Under the pieces are notes generated by a model that was not told where the DNA came from, searched no databases, and saw only the letters and a list, made by a program, of their open reading frames with translations. A program made the translations under genes and the position numbers. DNA of 20,606 nucleotides. It comes from JAHIVB01 sp964574705. GTDB taxonomy: Bacteria; Bacillota_I; Bacilli_A; Izemoplasmatales; Hujiaoplasmataceae. Shown here piece by piece: positions 14,151 through 20,606 of the stretch; the first letter of the stretch is position 1, and every line of letters starts with the position of its first letter. Location: NCBI GenBank assembly GCA_964574705.1, contig CAZNOO010000026.1, positions 1-20,606 on the forward strand. Reading direction: 5' to 3'.

Positions 14151-15020
14151 TTATTCAAGGTGATAATCTTTAAGTTGCTTTCCTACTAAAAAATAGATTG
14201 CAAGTGCCCAGCCCATCAGCAATACGTGGAGTACATCATTTGCGTTGAACCAGATATGATTGACTTCATAAAGGGTTTCAGACACTCCGCTGAATAAATA
14301 GATAAAATAGAATACATTGACGAGAAAAAATAAGATCCAGACAATAACGAAGTTTCTATTTAGAAAATCCTTCTGTTGAAGATGATTCTTGAGATTCACT
14401 ACGAACATCAATACAAACTCGCCACCGACAAACATCATAAATCCTTCATAAGAAACCATGAACCTACTTGGGATGATTACACCAATGAACAAGAATATTG
14501 TGTATGCCAAACTATGATACATTGCAAATTGGATCAATCTATTTCTTGATAATTCATCTTTTTCTAAATAAGCGACCGCAGTTAGAATGAAGTTAATACT
14601 ATAAGCTGTCAATAAGAGATAAACGAACTCAAACTTGCTTGTAAACAGACAATAATCCATTCCAAGACATTTGAGCTCATATCCAAAGGCTTGATAACTG
14701 GTACCAGCAAAAATCGCTCCAAGACCCCATAAAATGAGCCCAATGCCAAAAAGAAATCTGGATTTGTGAGTTCCTTTTGTCAACAAAAAGAAGATTCCAA
14801 GTCCAATCATCAATAAACCCAAAAGGTAAACAAAAATGGTAGAACTCGGTTGAATCAAAACAAACTGAGTATCAAATAATGACATATTTACAGATGGCAT
14901 TCCTAACAGAAAAGAGGAAGGTGTTACGAGCGGGTTCATCAGTAAAGTAGATGTATGATCAAAAATCAGAATCAGTCCTACCAAAATGAACAAAATGAAT
15001 GCAATTAGTTTCTGTTTCAC
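14151..15020 (-). CDS. Integral membrane protein of unknown function, 8 predicted helices
   Basis: I do not recognise the family. The 289-aa protein shows about eight hydrophobic segments, near residues 5-22, 61-80, 86-105, 131-150, 168-187, 193-212, 225-246 and 263-281. The external loop between helices 3 and 4 contains GTSYQAFGYELKCLGMDYC with two cysteines that might pair. There is no obvious transporter signature or catalytic motif. The start is GTG at 15018-15020 with a weak GAAGTTG upstream. It lies between the zinc-ribbon gene terminator and the SDR gene, with the SDR as its likely operon partner. Confidence 0.75.
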   Translation of the reverse strand: MKQKLIAFILFILVGLILIFDHTSTLLMNPLVTPSSFLLGMPSVNMSLFDTQFVLIQPSSTIFVYLLGLLMIGLGIFFLLTKGTHKSRFLFGIGLILWGLGAIFAGTSYQAFGYELKCLGMDYCLFTSKFEFVYLLLTAYSINFILTAVAYLEKDELSRNRLIQFAMYHSLAYTIFLFIGVIIPSRFMVSYEGFMMFVGGEFVLMFVVNLKNHLQQKDFLNRNFVIVWILFFLVNVFYFIYLFSGVSETLYEVNHIWFNANDVLHVLLMGWALAIYFLVGKQLKDYHLE

Positions 15021-15065
15021 AAATTCAACTTCTTTCTTCTATCACAGTCAAGCAATAATCATTTT

Positions 15066-15097
15066 GAAAAAAACAGGCACGGTTTCATGCCTGTTTT
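15066..15097 (-). terminator. Rho-independent terminator after the zinc-ribbon gene
   Basis: On the minus strand AAAACAGGCA, an eight-base loop, TGCCTGTTTT and more T begin six bases after the stop of the 15103-15777 gene. It separates that operon from the 8-TM/SDR pair. Confidence 0.92.
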
Positions 15098-15102
15098 GAA
15101 TA

Positions 15103-15777
15103 TTACAGATGAAATCTTTTTTTGAATTCGTCTTTAATCGACTTCGGAAAAAAGAAAACGATAAATAGCAAAATGAAAAGTGCAAGTCCAAATGCAGTTA
15201 CAGATGGCCAAAGAACATTAATGACATGGAATAAATATAGAATTAATGGTACAAGTGAGAATACAATGATAGTAAATAAATAGAACATGTAGTCTCTATA
15301 GTCAATTCTTCTTATCCAGATGATTACAGTCATTGCCAAATTGCATGCAAGGAGTGCAAATGGAGTCACATAGTCAAGTGCCCAACCTCGATGATCTCCA
15401 TAAGTTTGATCAACCAAGTTTAGGATGATGATCATAACCGTCGTTAGGAACGCAAGTTTGAAGGCAATGTTTTGTTTTGATAATACGCCGTAACGAACGA
15501 TAACCCAAAAATAAAGAATCGCTCCAATCGGAATGAAAGACCACATTGCTCCAGTGTAATTGAATAGATTAATTCCTAAGAGTGTCAAGATGGAAATCAC
15601 AGTCACAAACAATAAAGCCTTTTTTGTTATCGGTAGAATCTCTCTTCTTTGAGGAATGTACTCCGGATAGATTTCAGGAACGCTTGGATCCCCTTTTCCC
15701 TGTAAAACCTGGTGACAAAGAGGACAATATTTTTGATTGGTTTCAATCACGATATGGCACTTGTCACAGTGTTTCAT
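15103..15777 (-). CDS. Zinc-ribbon membrane protein (DUF6320-like)
   Basis: The 224-aa protein opens with a zinc ribbon: Cys4-x2-Cys7 and Cys18-x2-Cys21 (CDKC and CPLC). A proline-rich linker with two basic residues precedes six hydrophobic helices, about residues 52-69, 73-93, 104-121, 133-153, 161-181 and 188-208. A short basic C-terminal tail follows. This layout matches the family I know as DUF6320, whose function is not established; I give that name from memory. Its ATG overlaps the stop of the acyltransferase-like gene (ATGA), so the two are translated together and probably work together at the membrane. Confidence 0.75.
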   Translation of the reverse strand: MKHCDKCHIVIETNQKYCPLCHQVLQGKGDPSVPEIYPEYIPQRREILPITKKALLFVTVISILTLLGINLFNYTGAMWSFIPIGAILYFWVIVRYGVLSKQNIAFKLAFLTTVMIIILNLVDQTYGDHRGWALDYVTPFALLACNLAMTVIIWIRRIDYRDYMFYLFTIIVFSLVPLILYLFHVINVLWPSVTAFGLALFILLFIVFFFPKSIKDEFKKRFHL

Positions 15778-17075
15778 ACGTATACCTCCACATAATTGCT
15801 CTCAATCTCAACTTCAATCCCCAAACTCGTCAACTGACGGAAGAATTCCTTCTCAATGGTTGTCTCAATGATGGACCGGGTAAAACTGAGTTTAAATTTG
15901 TCTTCAAAAGAGACAATGGCGACGTTGAGTGTATTAAACTTGCCTGAATAGACTGCAGCGGAGACATTGTCAATGTAAGGCTTCATTGAATCTGGAAAAT
16001 CGACTTTCCCGATATTGGAAAGGCTCATCGTATTCAAAGAAAGTCCCATGATATTATATCCTATTTTCATTGCATATTTTTTTAGATGAAACGGAGTGAG
16101 TTTTAAAAAGATGTTCTTTTCAAACGCAACGTTTTCACTCATTTTACGAATTAATTCTTCTTTTTGAAGTCCATATCTGAACTTTTCTTTTGTATGCGCA
16201 ATAATATCTTCAAACGTGATGTCTGGTCGGTTCATCACCATGTCCGTTTTAACAAAATTAGAGAAGTTTCGAAGCGTTTCAGACGGGAAGTGTTTTCTAA
16301 GATTAACCGGGACAAAAATCTTCACCGGTTTTTGATGATATTTGAGGTGTTCTCTATGTTGAATCTGCGTCGTATAAATAACATACATTAATAAAGATGC
16401 GATGTATTCAGTGACAGTGGCTTGATACCCTCTAGCAAGTTCTAGAATTTTAGTTGTCGAAACTGTTCCAGAAATCATTCCGATGTTGCCATCATTAATA
16501 GGCGTTCCCTTGATGCCAAACGCTTTTTTTTCAGGGACATGTTTGTGATTTTTGGGATCATAATAAGCCACATGAGCATCTTCGTATTCTTCGATTGTAG
16601 GACTGCTATCCTTGGTTAAGACGATGTTATCTGGGGTAACCGGATATCCTCTTAAAGAAAAGTACTCATACACAACGGATTTCAAAAACATAAAGGCTCC
16701 GAAGCCGTCCGCTAAGGAATGGAAAATTTCAATTGCGATGATATTATTTCTATAATAGACTTGGAACATATACCCATTGTTTTCTTTGGGAGATAGTGGC
16801 CCGCATACCTGGTGGAGCATTGGCTTCACAACGAATGGGCTACTGTTATAATCAAGATATCGCCAAAAGAAACCCGTTTTGAGTCTCACTTTGAACATCG
16901 GATATCTTTCCATCATCGCATCGACCGCAAGCTGTAAAAAATCCGGATCAACAACTTCCTTTAACGCAATTTGTACGCGAAATGTATTTGTTTCTTTCGT
17001 GTTTGATACTTCAGGAAAGATTTTCGCTGAATTATCTAGTTTAAACCATTCTTGATATTTTTGTTCGAGCTTCAT
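15774..17075 (-). CDS. HxxxD acyltransferase-like (condensation/alcohol acetyltransferase fold)
   Basis: The 433-aa protein resembles the CoA-dependent acyltransferase superfamily that includes alcohol acetyltransferases and NRPS condensation domains. The active-site motif HSLADG (His119, Asp123) is in the expected first half. The second half has NLRKHFPSETLRNFSNFV and the SLSNIGKVDFP stretch typical of this fold. No carrier-protein or adenylation domain is present, so it is not part of an NRPS. I chose the ATG at 17075 because AGGAG lies at seven bases; a tandem ATG directly before it and one further upstream are alternatives. Substrates are unknown. It is first in a two-gene operon with the zinc-ribbon membrane protein. 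Confidence 0.8.
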   Translation of the reverse strand: MKLEQKYQEWFKLDNSAKIFPEVSNTKETNTFRVQIALKEVVDPDFLQLAVDAMMERYPMFKVRLKTGFFWRYLDYNSSPFVVKPMLHQVCGPLSPKENNGYMFQVYYRNNIIAIEIFHSLADGFGAFMFLKSVVYEYFSLRGYPVTPDNIVLTKDSSPTIEEYEDAHVAYYDPKNHKHVPEKKAFGIKGTPINDGNIGMISGTVSTTKILELARGYQATVTEYIASLLMYVIYTTQIQHREHLKYHQKPVKIFVPVNLRKHFPSETLRNFSNFVKTDMVMNRPDITFEDIIAHTKEKFRYGLQKEELIRKMSENVAFEKNIFLKLTPFHLKKYAMKIGYNIMGLSLNTMSLSNIGKVDFPDSMKPYIDNVSAAVYSGKFNTLNVAIVSFEDKFKLSFTRSIIETTIEKEFFRQLTSLGIEVEIESNYVEVYV

Positions 17076-17112
17076 CATAAATCTCCTGCAAGTAAAAGTA
17101 ATCATGACAATA

Positions 17113-17151
17113 TGAGATTAATTTATCATAATTGATACATTAAATATCTCA
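17113..17151. promoter_or_regulatory. Nested inverted repeat, candidate operator
   Basis: Outer arms TGAGAT (17113-17118) and ATCTCA (17146-17151) enclose ATTTA/TAAAT and inner arms TATCA (17124-17128) and TGATA (17133-17137). The whole dyad is centred near 17131. It lies between the -10 at 17165 and the acyltransferase-like ATG, where a repressor would block transcription. It could also be an AT-rich leader hairpin. The AT-rich background makes chance arms likely. Confidence 0.35.
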
Positions 17152-17164
17152 ATTGGATAAAATA

Positions 17165-17173
17165 ATTATATCA
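17165..17173 (-). promoter_or_regulatory. Promoter of the acyltransferase-like operon
   Basis: On the minus strand, TGATATAAT is an extended -10, about 90 bases before the ATG at 17075. No good -35 is present. The long leader contains the nested inverted repeat. Confidence 0.55.
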
Positions 17174-17219
17174 CATCAAAACAACTTTGAATAAGAAATC
17201 CCAAAAGGAATTGAACAAT

Positions 17220-17247
17220 TTGTCAATTTAAAAAAGTAGTGTATAAT
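17220..17247 (+). promoter_or_regulatory. Promoter of pepT
   Basis: TTGTCA (17220-17225) and TATAAT (17242-17247) are separated by 16 bases, 19 bases before the pepT ATG. The spacing leaves a short leader with AGAGGTG as ribosome site. Confidence 0.75.
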
Positions 17248-17266
17248 AGTTGAGAGAGGTGAATTT

Positions 17267-18481
17267 ATGAAAGCATATGAAAGATTATTGAAATACGCAA
17301 AATACAATACCCAGTCTGACGAATCAGCCACAACTTTCCCGTCCACGCCAAATCAGTTGGTCTTAGGAAAAGATTTGGTAGAGGAACTGAAATCATTAGG
17401 GGTAAAGGCGTTGATGGACCTCAAAGGATATGTAATCGGTAAAATTCCTTCAAACGTAGACCATCCGGTTAAAAAAGTAGCATTCTTTGCCCATATGGAC
17501 ACTTCTCCAGATGCAAGCGGAGAAAATGTATCTCCAAGAATCATCCATCAATATGACGGCTCTGACATTCTATTAAATGAAGAGAAAAAAATGATTTTAA
17601 GCCCAAAACAATTTGTGTCTTTAAAAGATAACATCAATCATGATTTGATTGTAACAAATGGCTTAACATTACTTGGCGCAGATGATAAAGCTGGATTAGC
17701 AGAAATTATGACCATGGTTGAATTTATACATTATAATCCAGATTTCCTACACGGCGAAATCATTGTTTGCTTTACACCAGATGAAGAAATTGGTAGGGGA
17801 ACAGATTTTATTGAAATATCAAGTGTCGGTGCAGACGTGGGATACACACTTGATGGTTCCAAAGTCGGCGAAATCGCTTATGAAAACTTCAATGCAGCCT
17901 CTGCAACACTTAAATTCAATGGCGTTTCCGTACATCCCGGCGGTGCAAAAAACACGATGATTAATTCTGTTTTTTTGGCATATGAGTTTGATTCTTTGTT
18001 GCCAAAATACATGAGGCCTGAAACAACAGAAAAATATGAAGGATTCAATCATTTGACAAGTATCCATGGTCACACGGAATCGACGGAAGTCAAATACATT
18101 ATTAGAAATCACTCCAAAGAGTTATTTGAAAAACAAAAAACTGACTTCATAAATGCGAAAACTTTTATGAATCAAAAATATGGATATAATACATGCGAAC
18201 TTTCCATTGAAGATTCGTACTATAACATGAGAGAAATTCTAGATCAACAGAAAGAAATCGTGGATTTTGCAATCGAAGCGACCAAGGAAGTTGGATTAAC
18301 TCCCATCATTGAACCGATTCGAGGAGGAACCGATGGTGCAAGACTCACTTATATGGGCTTACCTTGTCCGAATCTAGGCACGGGGGGTTACAACTACCAC
18401 GGTCCTTATGAATATGCTTCAATTCAGGAAATGGACATCGCTGTTGAAATCATCAAAAAGCTCATTCAAAAATATTTATAG
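17267..18481 (+). CDS. pepT: Peptidase T (tripeptide aminopeptidase)
   Basis: This cytoplasmic M20-family zinc enzyme removes the N-terminal residue from tripeptides. It is 404 aa, the usual length. Metal ligands and catalytic residues appear in order: HMD (His76, Asp78), GADDKAG (137-143, bridging Asp), DEE with Glu173 and Glu174, LDGS with Asp196, and GGYNYHGPYEY with His378. VSVHPGGAKN (220-229) belongs to the dimerisation lid and substrate region. RGGTDGARL is also typical. It is monocistronic, with its own promoter and terminator. Confidence 0.97.
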   Translation: MKAYERLLKYAKYNTQSDESATTFPSTPNQLVLGKDLVEELKSLGVKALMDLKGYVIGKIPSNVDHPVKKVAFFAHMDTSPDASGENVSPRIIHQYDGSDILLNEEKKMILSPKQFVSLKDNINHDLIVTNGLTLLGADDKAGLAEIMTMVEFIHYNPDFLHGEIIVCFTPDEEIGRGTDFIEISSVGADVGYTLDGSKVGEIAYENFNAASATLKFNGVSVHPGGAKNTMINSVFLAYEFDSLLPKYMRPETTEKYEGFNHLTSIHGHTESTEVKYIIRNHSKELFEKQKTDFINAKTFMNQKYGYNTCELSIEDSYYNMREILDQQKEIVDFAIEATKEVGLTPIIEPIRGGTDGARLTYMGLPCPNLGTGGYNYHGPYEYASIQEMDIAVEIIKKLIQKYL

Positions 18482-18486
18482 TAAAT

Positions 18487-18511
18487 AAGCCACATTTTTT
18501 GTGGCTTTTTT
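18487..18511 (+). terminator. Rho-independent terminator of pepT
   Basis: AAGCCACA, a five-T loop, TGTGGCTT and a T run start six bases after the pepT stop. Confidence 0.92.
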
Positions 18512-18514
18512 ATT

Positions 18515-18541
18515 AAAAAAAAGCACCGATGAACGGTGCTT
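18515..18541 (-). terminator. Rho-independent terminator of perR-prx
   Basis: On the minus strand AAGCACCG, a TTCAT loop, CGGTGCTT and eight T follow the peroxiredoxin stop by seven bases. It stands back to back with the pepT terminator. Confidence 0.92.
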
Positions 18542-18548
18542 GTGGGAA

Positions 18549-19232
18549 TTATTGTTTGTCTTTCTTAAGGCACATGAACCAGTCTAAGCAATAAATGTCA
18601 TCACTCTTTGTTTCCATTCTTTCTTTTGCGGTTCCGCATGATCCGGCAGTTGGAACAATGACATCTTGTCCCGGTCTCCAATTGGCGGGTGTTGCCACAT
18701 GATCTTTGTCTGCTTTTTGCAACGCTTGAATAATTCTTTTGATTTCATCGAAATTTCTTCCTGTAGTCAAAGGATAGTAAAGAATCGTTCTGATTTTTGC
18801 ATTTGGATCGATGATGAATACTGCGCGTACTGCTTGTGTATTGGATTGATTTGGTTGAATCATTCCAAACTTGTTTGCGACATTCATCGAAATGTCTTCA
18901 ATCAAAGGGAAGTTGACTTCAACATTGCTCATTCCGTTCCATTTGATTTTTTCTTTAATCGTACGAAGCCATGCAATATGTGCATACAAGCTGTCTACGC
19001 TAAGCCCGATTAACTCCGTGTTCATTGCTTTGAATTCTTCTTGCATACTTGCAAACGTCATGAATTCGCTTGTACAAACTGGTGTAAAGTCAGCTGGATG
19101 TGAGAATAGAATAACCCATTTTCCTGCGTAATCTTGTGGGAAGTTTACTTTACCTTGCGTTGTTGTTGCTGTAAAACTTGGCGCATCGTCACCAATCAGT
19201 GGCATGCGGTAAAACTCTCTTACTTCTTCCAT
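18549..19232 (-). CDS. Peroxiredoxin, Prx6/archaeal thioredoxin-peroxidase type
   Basis: The 227-aa enzyme reduces peroxides. The peroxidatic motif SHPADFTPVCTSEF contains Thr50 and Cys53, with Arg136 in AVRAVFIID as the third catalytic element. The C-terminal extension carries Cys199 and the pair Cys215 and Cys221. The two last cysteines are spaced like Cys207 and Cys213 of the archaeal Aeropyrum pernix enzyme, and they may serve for resolving disulfides. AAAGGAG eight bases upstream fixes the ATG at 19232. It is 17 bases downstream of perR and should share its promoter, which gives peroxide-inducible expression. Confidence 0.93.
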   Translation of the reverse strand: MEEVREFYRMPLIGDDAPSFTATTTQGKVNFPQDYAGKWVILFSHPADFTPVCTSEFMTFASMQEEFKAMNTELIGLSVDSLYAHIAWLRTIKEKIKWNGMSNVEVNFPLIEDISMNVANKFGMIQPNQSNTQAVRAVFIIDPNAKIRTILYYPLTTGRNFDEIKRIIQALQKADKDHVATPANWRPGQDVIVPTAGSCGTAKERMETKSDDIYCLDWFMCLKKDKQ

Positions 19233-19249
19233 TGTATTTCTCCTTTAAT

Positions 19250-19657
19250 TTATTTTTTCATACAGGAATCACAAACCCCTAGCAAGTTGACTTCTTCGTG
19301 AGAAATGTCAAAGTGAGCAAGTTTGGATTTATCGTATGTTGTTTCAACTTTTGGAATATCATAGATTGTGCCACACTCAATACATGTGAAATGAGAGTGA
19401 TCATCTATTTTTAATTCGTATCTTTTTTCGTTATTTGAACTGTTGATTGACTCCGCTATCTCATTTTGAATAAATAACTTCAGCACGTTATATACTGTCG
19501 TTTTAGAAAGTGTTGGGATAAAGGATAACAGTTCTTGATAGATTTGATCGACGGTTGGGTGATTTCGATGCTGATCCAAATATTCCAAAATCATCAACCT
19601 TGTATATGAAGGACTAATTCCTTTTTGTTTTAGCAAATCTACAGTGTTGTTTGACAT
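19250..19657 (-). CDS. perR: PerR-type Fur-family peroxide regulator
   Basis: The 135-aa protein has a winged-helix DNA-binding N-terminal part (SKTTVYNVLKLFI at 51-63) and a metal-binding dimerisation part. The structural zinc site is Cys92-x2-Cys95 and Cys129-x2-Cys132. Regulatory metal ligands fit PerR: His33 in NHPTVDQIY, His87 and His89 in HSHFTC, and Asp100 in IYDIP, which lies eight residues after Cys92 as B. subtilis Asp104 lies after Cys96. Asp here, not Glu, favours PerR over Fur or Zur. GGAG precedes the ATG. Upstream is a PerR-box-like palindrome, and downstream is peroxiredoxin, as expected for this regulator. Confidence 0.92.
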   Translation of the reverse strand: MSNNTVDLLKQKGISPSYTRLMILEYLDQHRNHPTVDQIYQELLSFIPTLSKTTVYNVLKLFIQNEIAESINSSNNEKRYELKIDDHSHFTCIECGTIYDIPKVETTYDKSKLAHFDISHEEVNLLGVCDSCMKK

Positions 19658-19678
19658 AATATCAACTCCGAAATAATA

Positions 19679-19701
19679 ATTGTAATGATTACAATATTAT
19701 A
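19679..19701 (-). promoter_or_regulatory. PerR box overlapping the perR-prx promoter
   Basis: ATTGTAAT, one base, ATTACAAT (19679-19695) forms an 8-1-8 palindrome, resembling the known PerR box TTATAATnATTATAA. On the minus strand it immediately follows a TATAAT -10 box (19696-19701), so bound protein would cover the start of transcription. This predicts autoregulation of perR and prx. A clear -35 at normal spacing is not visible. Confidence 0.75.
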
Positions 19702-19745
19702 ATAATACCATTTGGTTTGAATATCAAGCATAACGCTCAATTATA

Positions 19746-19763
19746 TGATTCCACTTGATTCCA
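19746..19763. repeat. Direct repeat TGATTCCA, 10-base period
   Basis: TGATTCCA occurs at 19746-19753 and 19756-19763, exactly one helical turn apart. The second copy ends ten bases before the -35 of the promoter at 19774. It might be an activator site, or chance. Confidence 0.4.
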
Positions 19764-19773
19764 TAAAATATAA

Positions 19774-19800
19774 TTGTCCAAATATATACTGTGATATAAT
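19774..19800 (+). promoter_or_regulatory. Promoter of the GNAT-rlmH operon
   Basis: TTGTCC (19774-19779) and an extended -10 TGATATAAT (19792-19800) are 15 bases apart, 37 bases upstream of the ATG. The spacing is short, but the TGn extension compensates. Confidence 0.6.
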
Positions 19801-19837
19801 GAATACATACAAACAACTGATTTTTGAAGGTGATTAA

Positions 19838-20353
19838 ATGAACACTATTAAGACCAATCGATTAATACTCCAGCCAGTTAGTCCTGAAGACGCAAATGAA
19901 ATTTACGCCATTTTGAGTGATAGCTCAACAATGTATTTTTTTGTTGAAGGCACATATACTCTTGATCAGATAACTAACATAATTGAAGAGGATCAACATA
20001 AGAATTTCCACTATGCAGTGTTTCTTCAGGAATCGAATAAGTTGATTGGGAAGCTAACGTTTCATCCTTGGTTTATGAAAGACACTTATGAAATAGGTTG
20101 GATTTTCAACAAAAACTATACTAATCAAGGCTTTTGCACTGAAGCAACGAAAGCAATGCTTGACTACGGTTTTAAGAAGTTACATCTCCACCGAATTGTA
20201 GCTACTTGTCAGCCCGAGAATATTGCTTCAAAAAGAATATGTGAAAAACTTAATATGAGATTAGAAGGTCATTTCAAAAAATGCATTTATTATAAAGATG
20301 GCATTTGGTGGGATGAATTGTTTTATTCTATCCTAGAGGAGGAGTATCGATGA
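19838..20353 (+). CDS. RimJ/RimL-type GNAT acetyltransferase
   Basis: The 171-aa protein opens with the RimJ/RimL signature TNRLILQPVSPEDANEIY (5-22). The acetyl-CoA region reads EIGWIFNKNYTNQGFCTEA, a variant of the usual R-x-x-G-x-G/A loop (here TNQGFC). HRIVATCQPENIASKRICEK and LGxxEGHxK-like NMRLEGHFKK follow. It transfers acetyl to an amino group of a protein or small molecule, and the target is unknown. AAGGTGATT is the ribosome site. The TGA stop overlaps the rlmH start (ATGA), so rlmH expression depends on this gene's promoter. Confidence 0.9.
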   Translation: MNTIKTNRLILQPVSPEDANEIYAILSDSSTMYFFVEGTYTLDQITNIIEEDQHKNFHYAVFLQESNKLIGKLTFHPWFMKDTYEIGWIFNKNYTNQGFCTEATKAMLDYGFKKLHLHRIVATCQPENIASKRICEKLNMRLEGHFKKCIYYKDGIWWDELFYSILEEEYR

Positions 20354-20606
20354 AAATATACATCATTTCAGTTGGAAAAATAAAAGAAAAATACCTTGAA
20401 GAAGGTATTAAAGAATATGTAAAGAGACTTTCAAGGTACTCAACCATAGAAATGATTGAGGTTAAAGACGAGCAAGCTCCTGAAAATTTGTCAGATAAGG
20501 ATATCGATATCATCAAGAATGCTGAAGGAAAAAGAATTCTTGATAAAATAACTTCTTCTTATGTCATCTCATTGGCAATTCAAGGAAAACAGATTGATAG
20601 TGTAGC
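20350..20606 (+). CDS. rlmH: RlmH, 23S rRNA (pseudouridine1915-N3)-methyltransferase, partial
   Basis: The first 85 residues are present and the gene runs off the window. The opening MKIYIISVGKIKEKYLEEG and KEYVKRLSRYSTIEMIEV are characteristic of RlmH, a small SPOUT methyltransferase of about 159 residues that methylates pseudouridine 1915 of 23S rRNA. The knotted AdoMet-binding part would lie beyond the end. GAGGAGG lies just before the ATG, inside the upstream acetyltransferase gene. Confidence 0.95.
   Translation, partial: MKIYIISVGKIKEKYLEEGIKEYVKRLSRYSTIEMIEVKDEQAPENLSDKDIDIIKNAEGKRILDKITSSYVISLAIQGKQIDSV

Noticed and set aside
15774..17075. Nonribosomal peptide synthetase module
   Set aside because: Only a stand-alone HxxxD domain is present; there is no adenylation or carrier-protein domain nearby.

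Overview
The window is about 20.6 kb of AT-rich bacterial chromosome with tight gene packing, short intergenic spaces (none over 300 bases), strong Shine-Dalgarno sites and many ATGA or TAATG stop/start overlaps. TGA ends several genes (chorismate mutase, both acetyltransferases, the acyltransferase-like gene), so the standard bacterial code is used and not the TGA=Trp code of classical mycoplasmas. An Rnf complex, a PerR-type regulator and a thioredoxin reductase that looks ferredoxin-dependent point to an anaerobic low-GC Firmicute or Mollicutes-related lineage (for example Izemoplasma-like or Erysipelotrichia-like). That placement is inference; there is no 16S gene here.

Layout. (1) 1-6.0 kb, minus strand: tRNA-Lys(CTT), a small membrane-anchored protein of unknown function, then a seven-gene Rnf operon read rnfC-D-G'-G-E-A-B and closed by a terminator. 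(2) 6.0-8.6 kb, minus strand: a coupled operon of chorismate mutase, low-specificity threonine aldolase, a Nudix hydrolase and an RluF-like pseudouridine synthase. (3) 8.6-11.0 kb, minus strand: a guanylate-kinase-like protein with a GNAT acetyltransferase, then thioredoxin and a thioredoxin reductase. (4) 11.1-13.3 kb, plus strand: a KtrB/TrkH K+ transporter subunit and an RluA-family pseudouridine synthase. (5) 13.3-17.1 kb, minus strand: an HxxxD (condensation/alcohol-acetyltransferase-like) protein coupled to a zinc-ribbon membrane protein, then an 8-TM membrane protein and a short-chain dehydrogenase. (6) 17.2-18.5 kb, plus strand: peptidase T. (7) 18.5-19.7 kb, minus strand: perR and an archaeal-type peroxiredoxin behind a PerR-box-like palindrome. 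(8) 19.8 kb to the end, plus strand: a RimJ/RimL-type acetyltransferase overlapping the start of rlmH, which runs off the window.

How the parts may work together. Rnf normally links ferredoxin oxidation to NAD+ reduction and to ion pumping. Here RnfB is cut down to its membrane anchor plus a single four-cysteine cluster motif, with no ferredoxin-like domains, and there are two RnfG-type genes. The nearby thioredoxin reductase has lost the NADPH-binding signatures, as in ferredoxin-dependent flavin thioredoxin reductases, and its thioredoxin has a WCRPC active site instead of WCGPC. With perR-prx, this suggests a redox economy centred on low-potential ferredoxin with peroxide defence. The unusual Rnf architecture and the ferredoxin-type thioredoxin system are the most noteworthy observations. 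No CRISPR array, insertion sequence, prophage or toxin-antitoxin module was seen.
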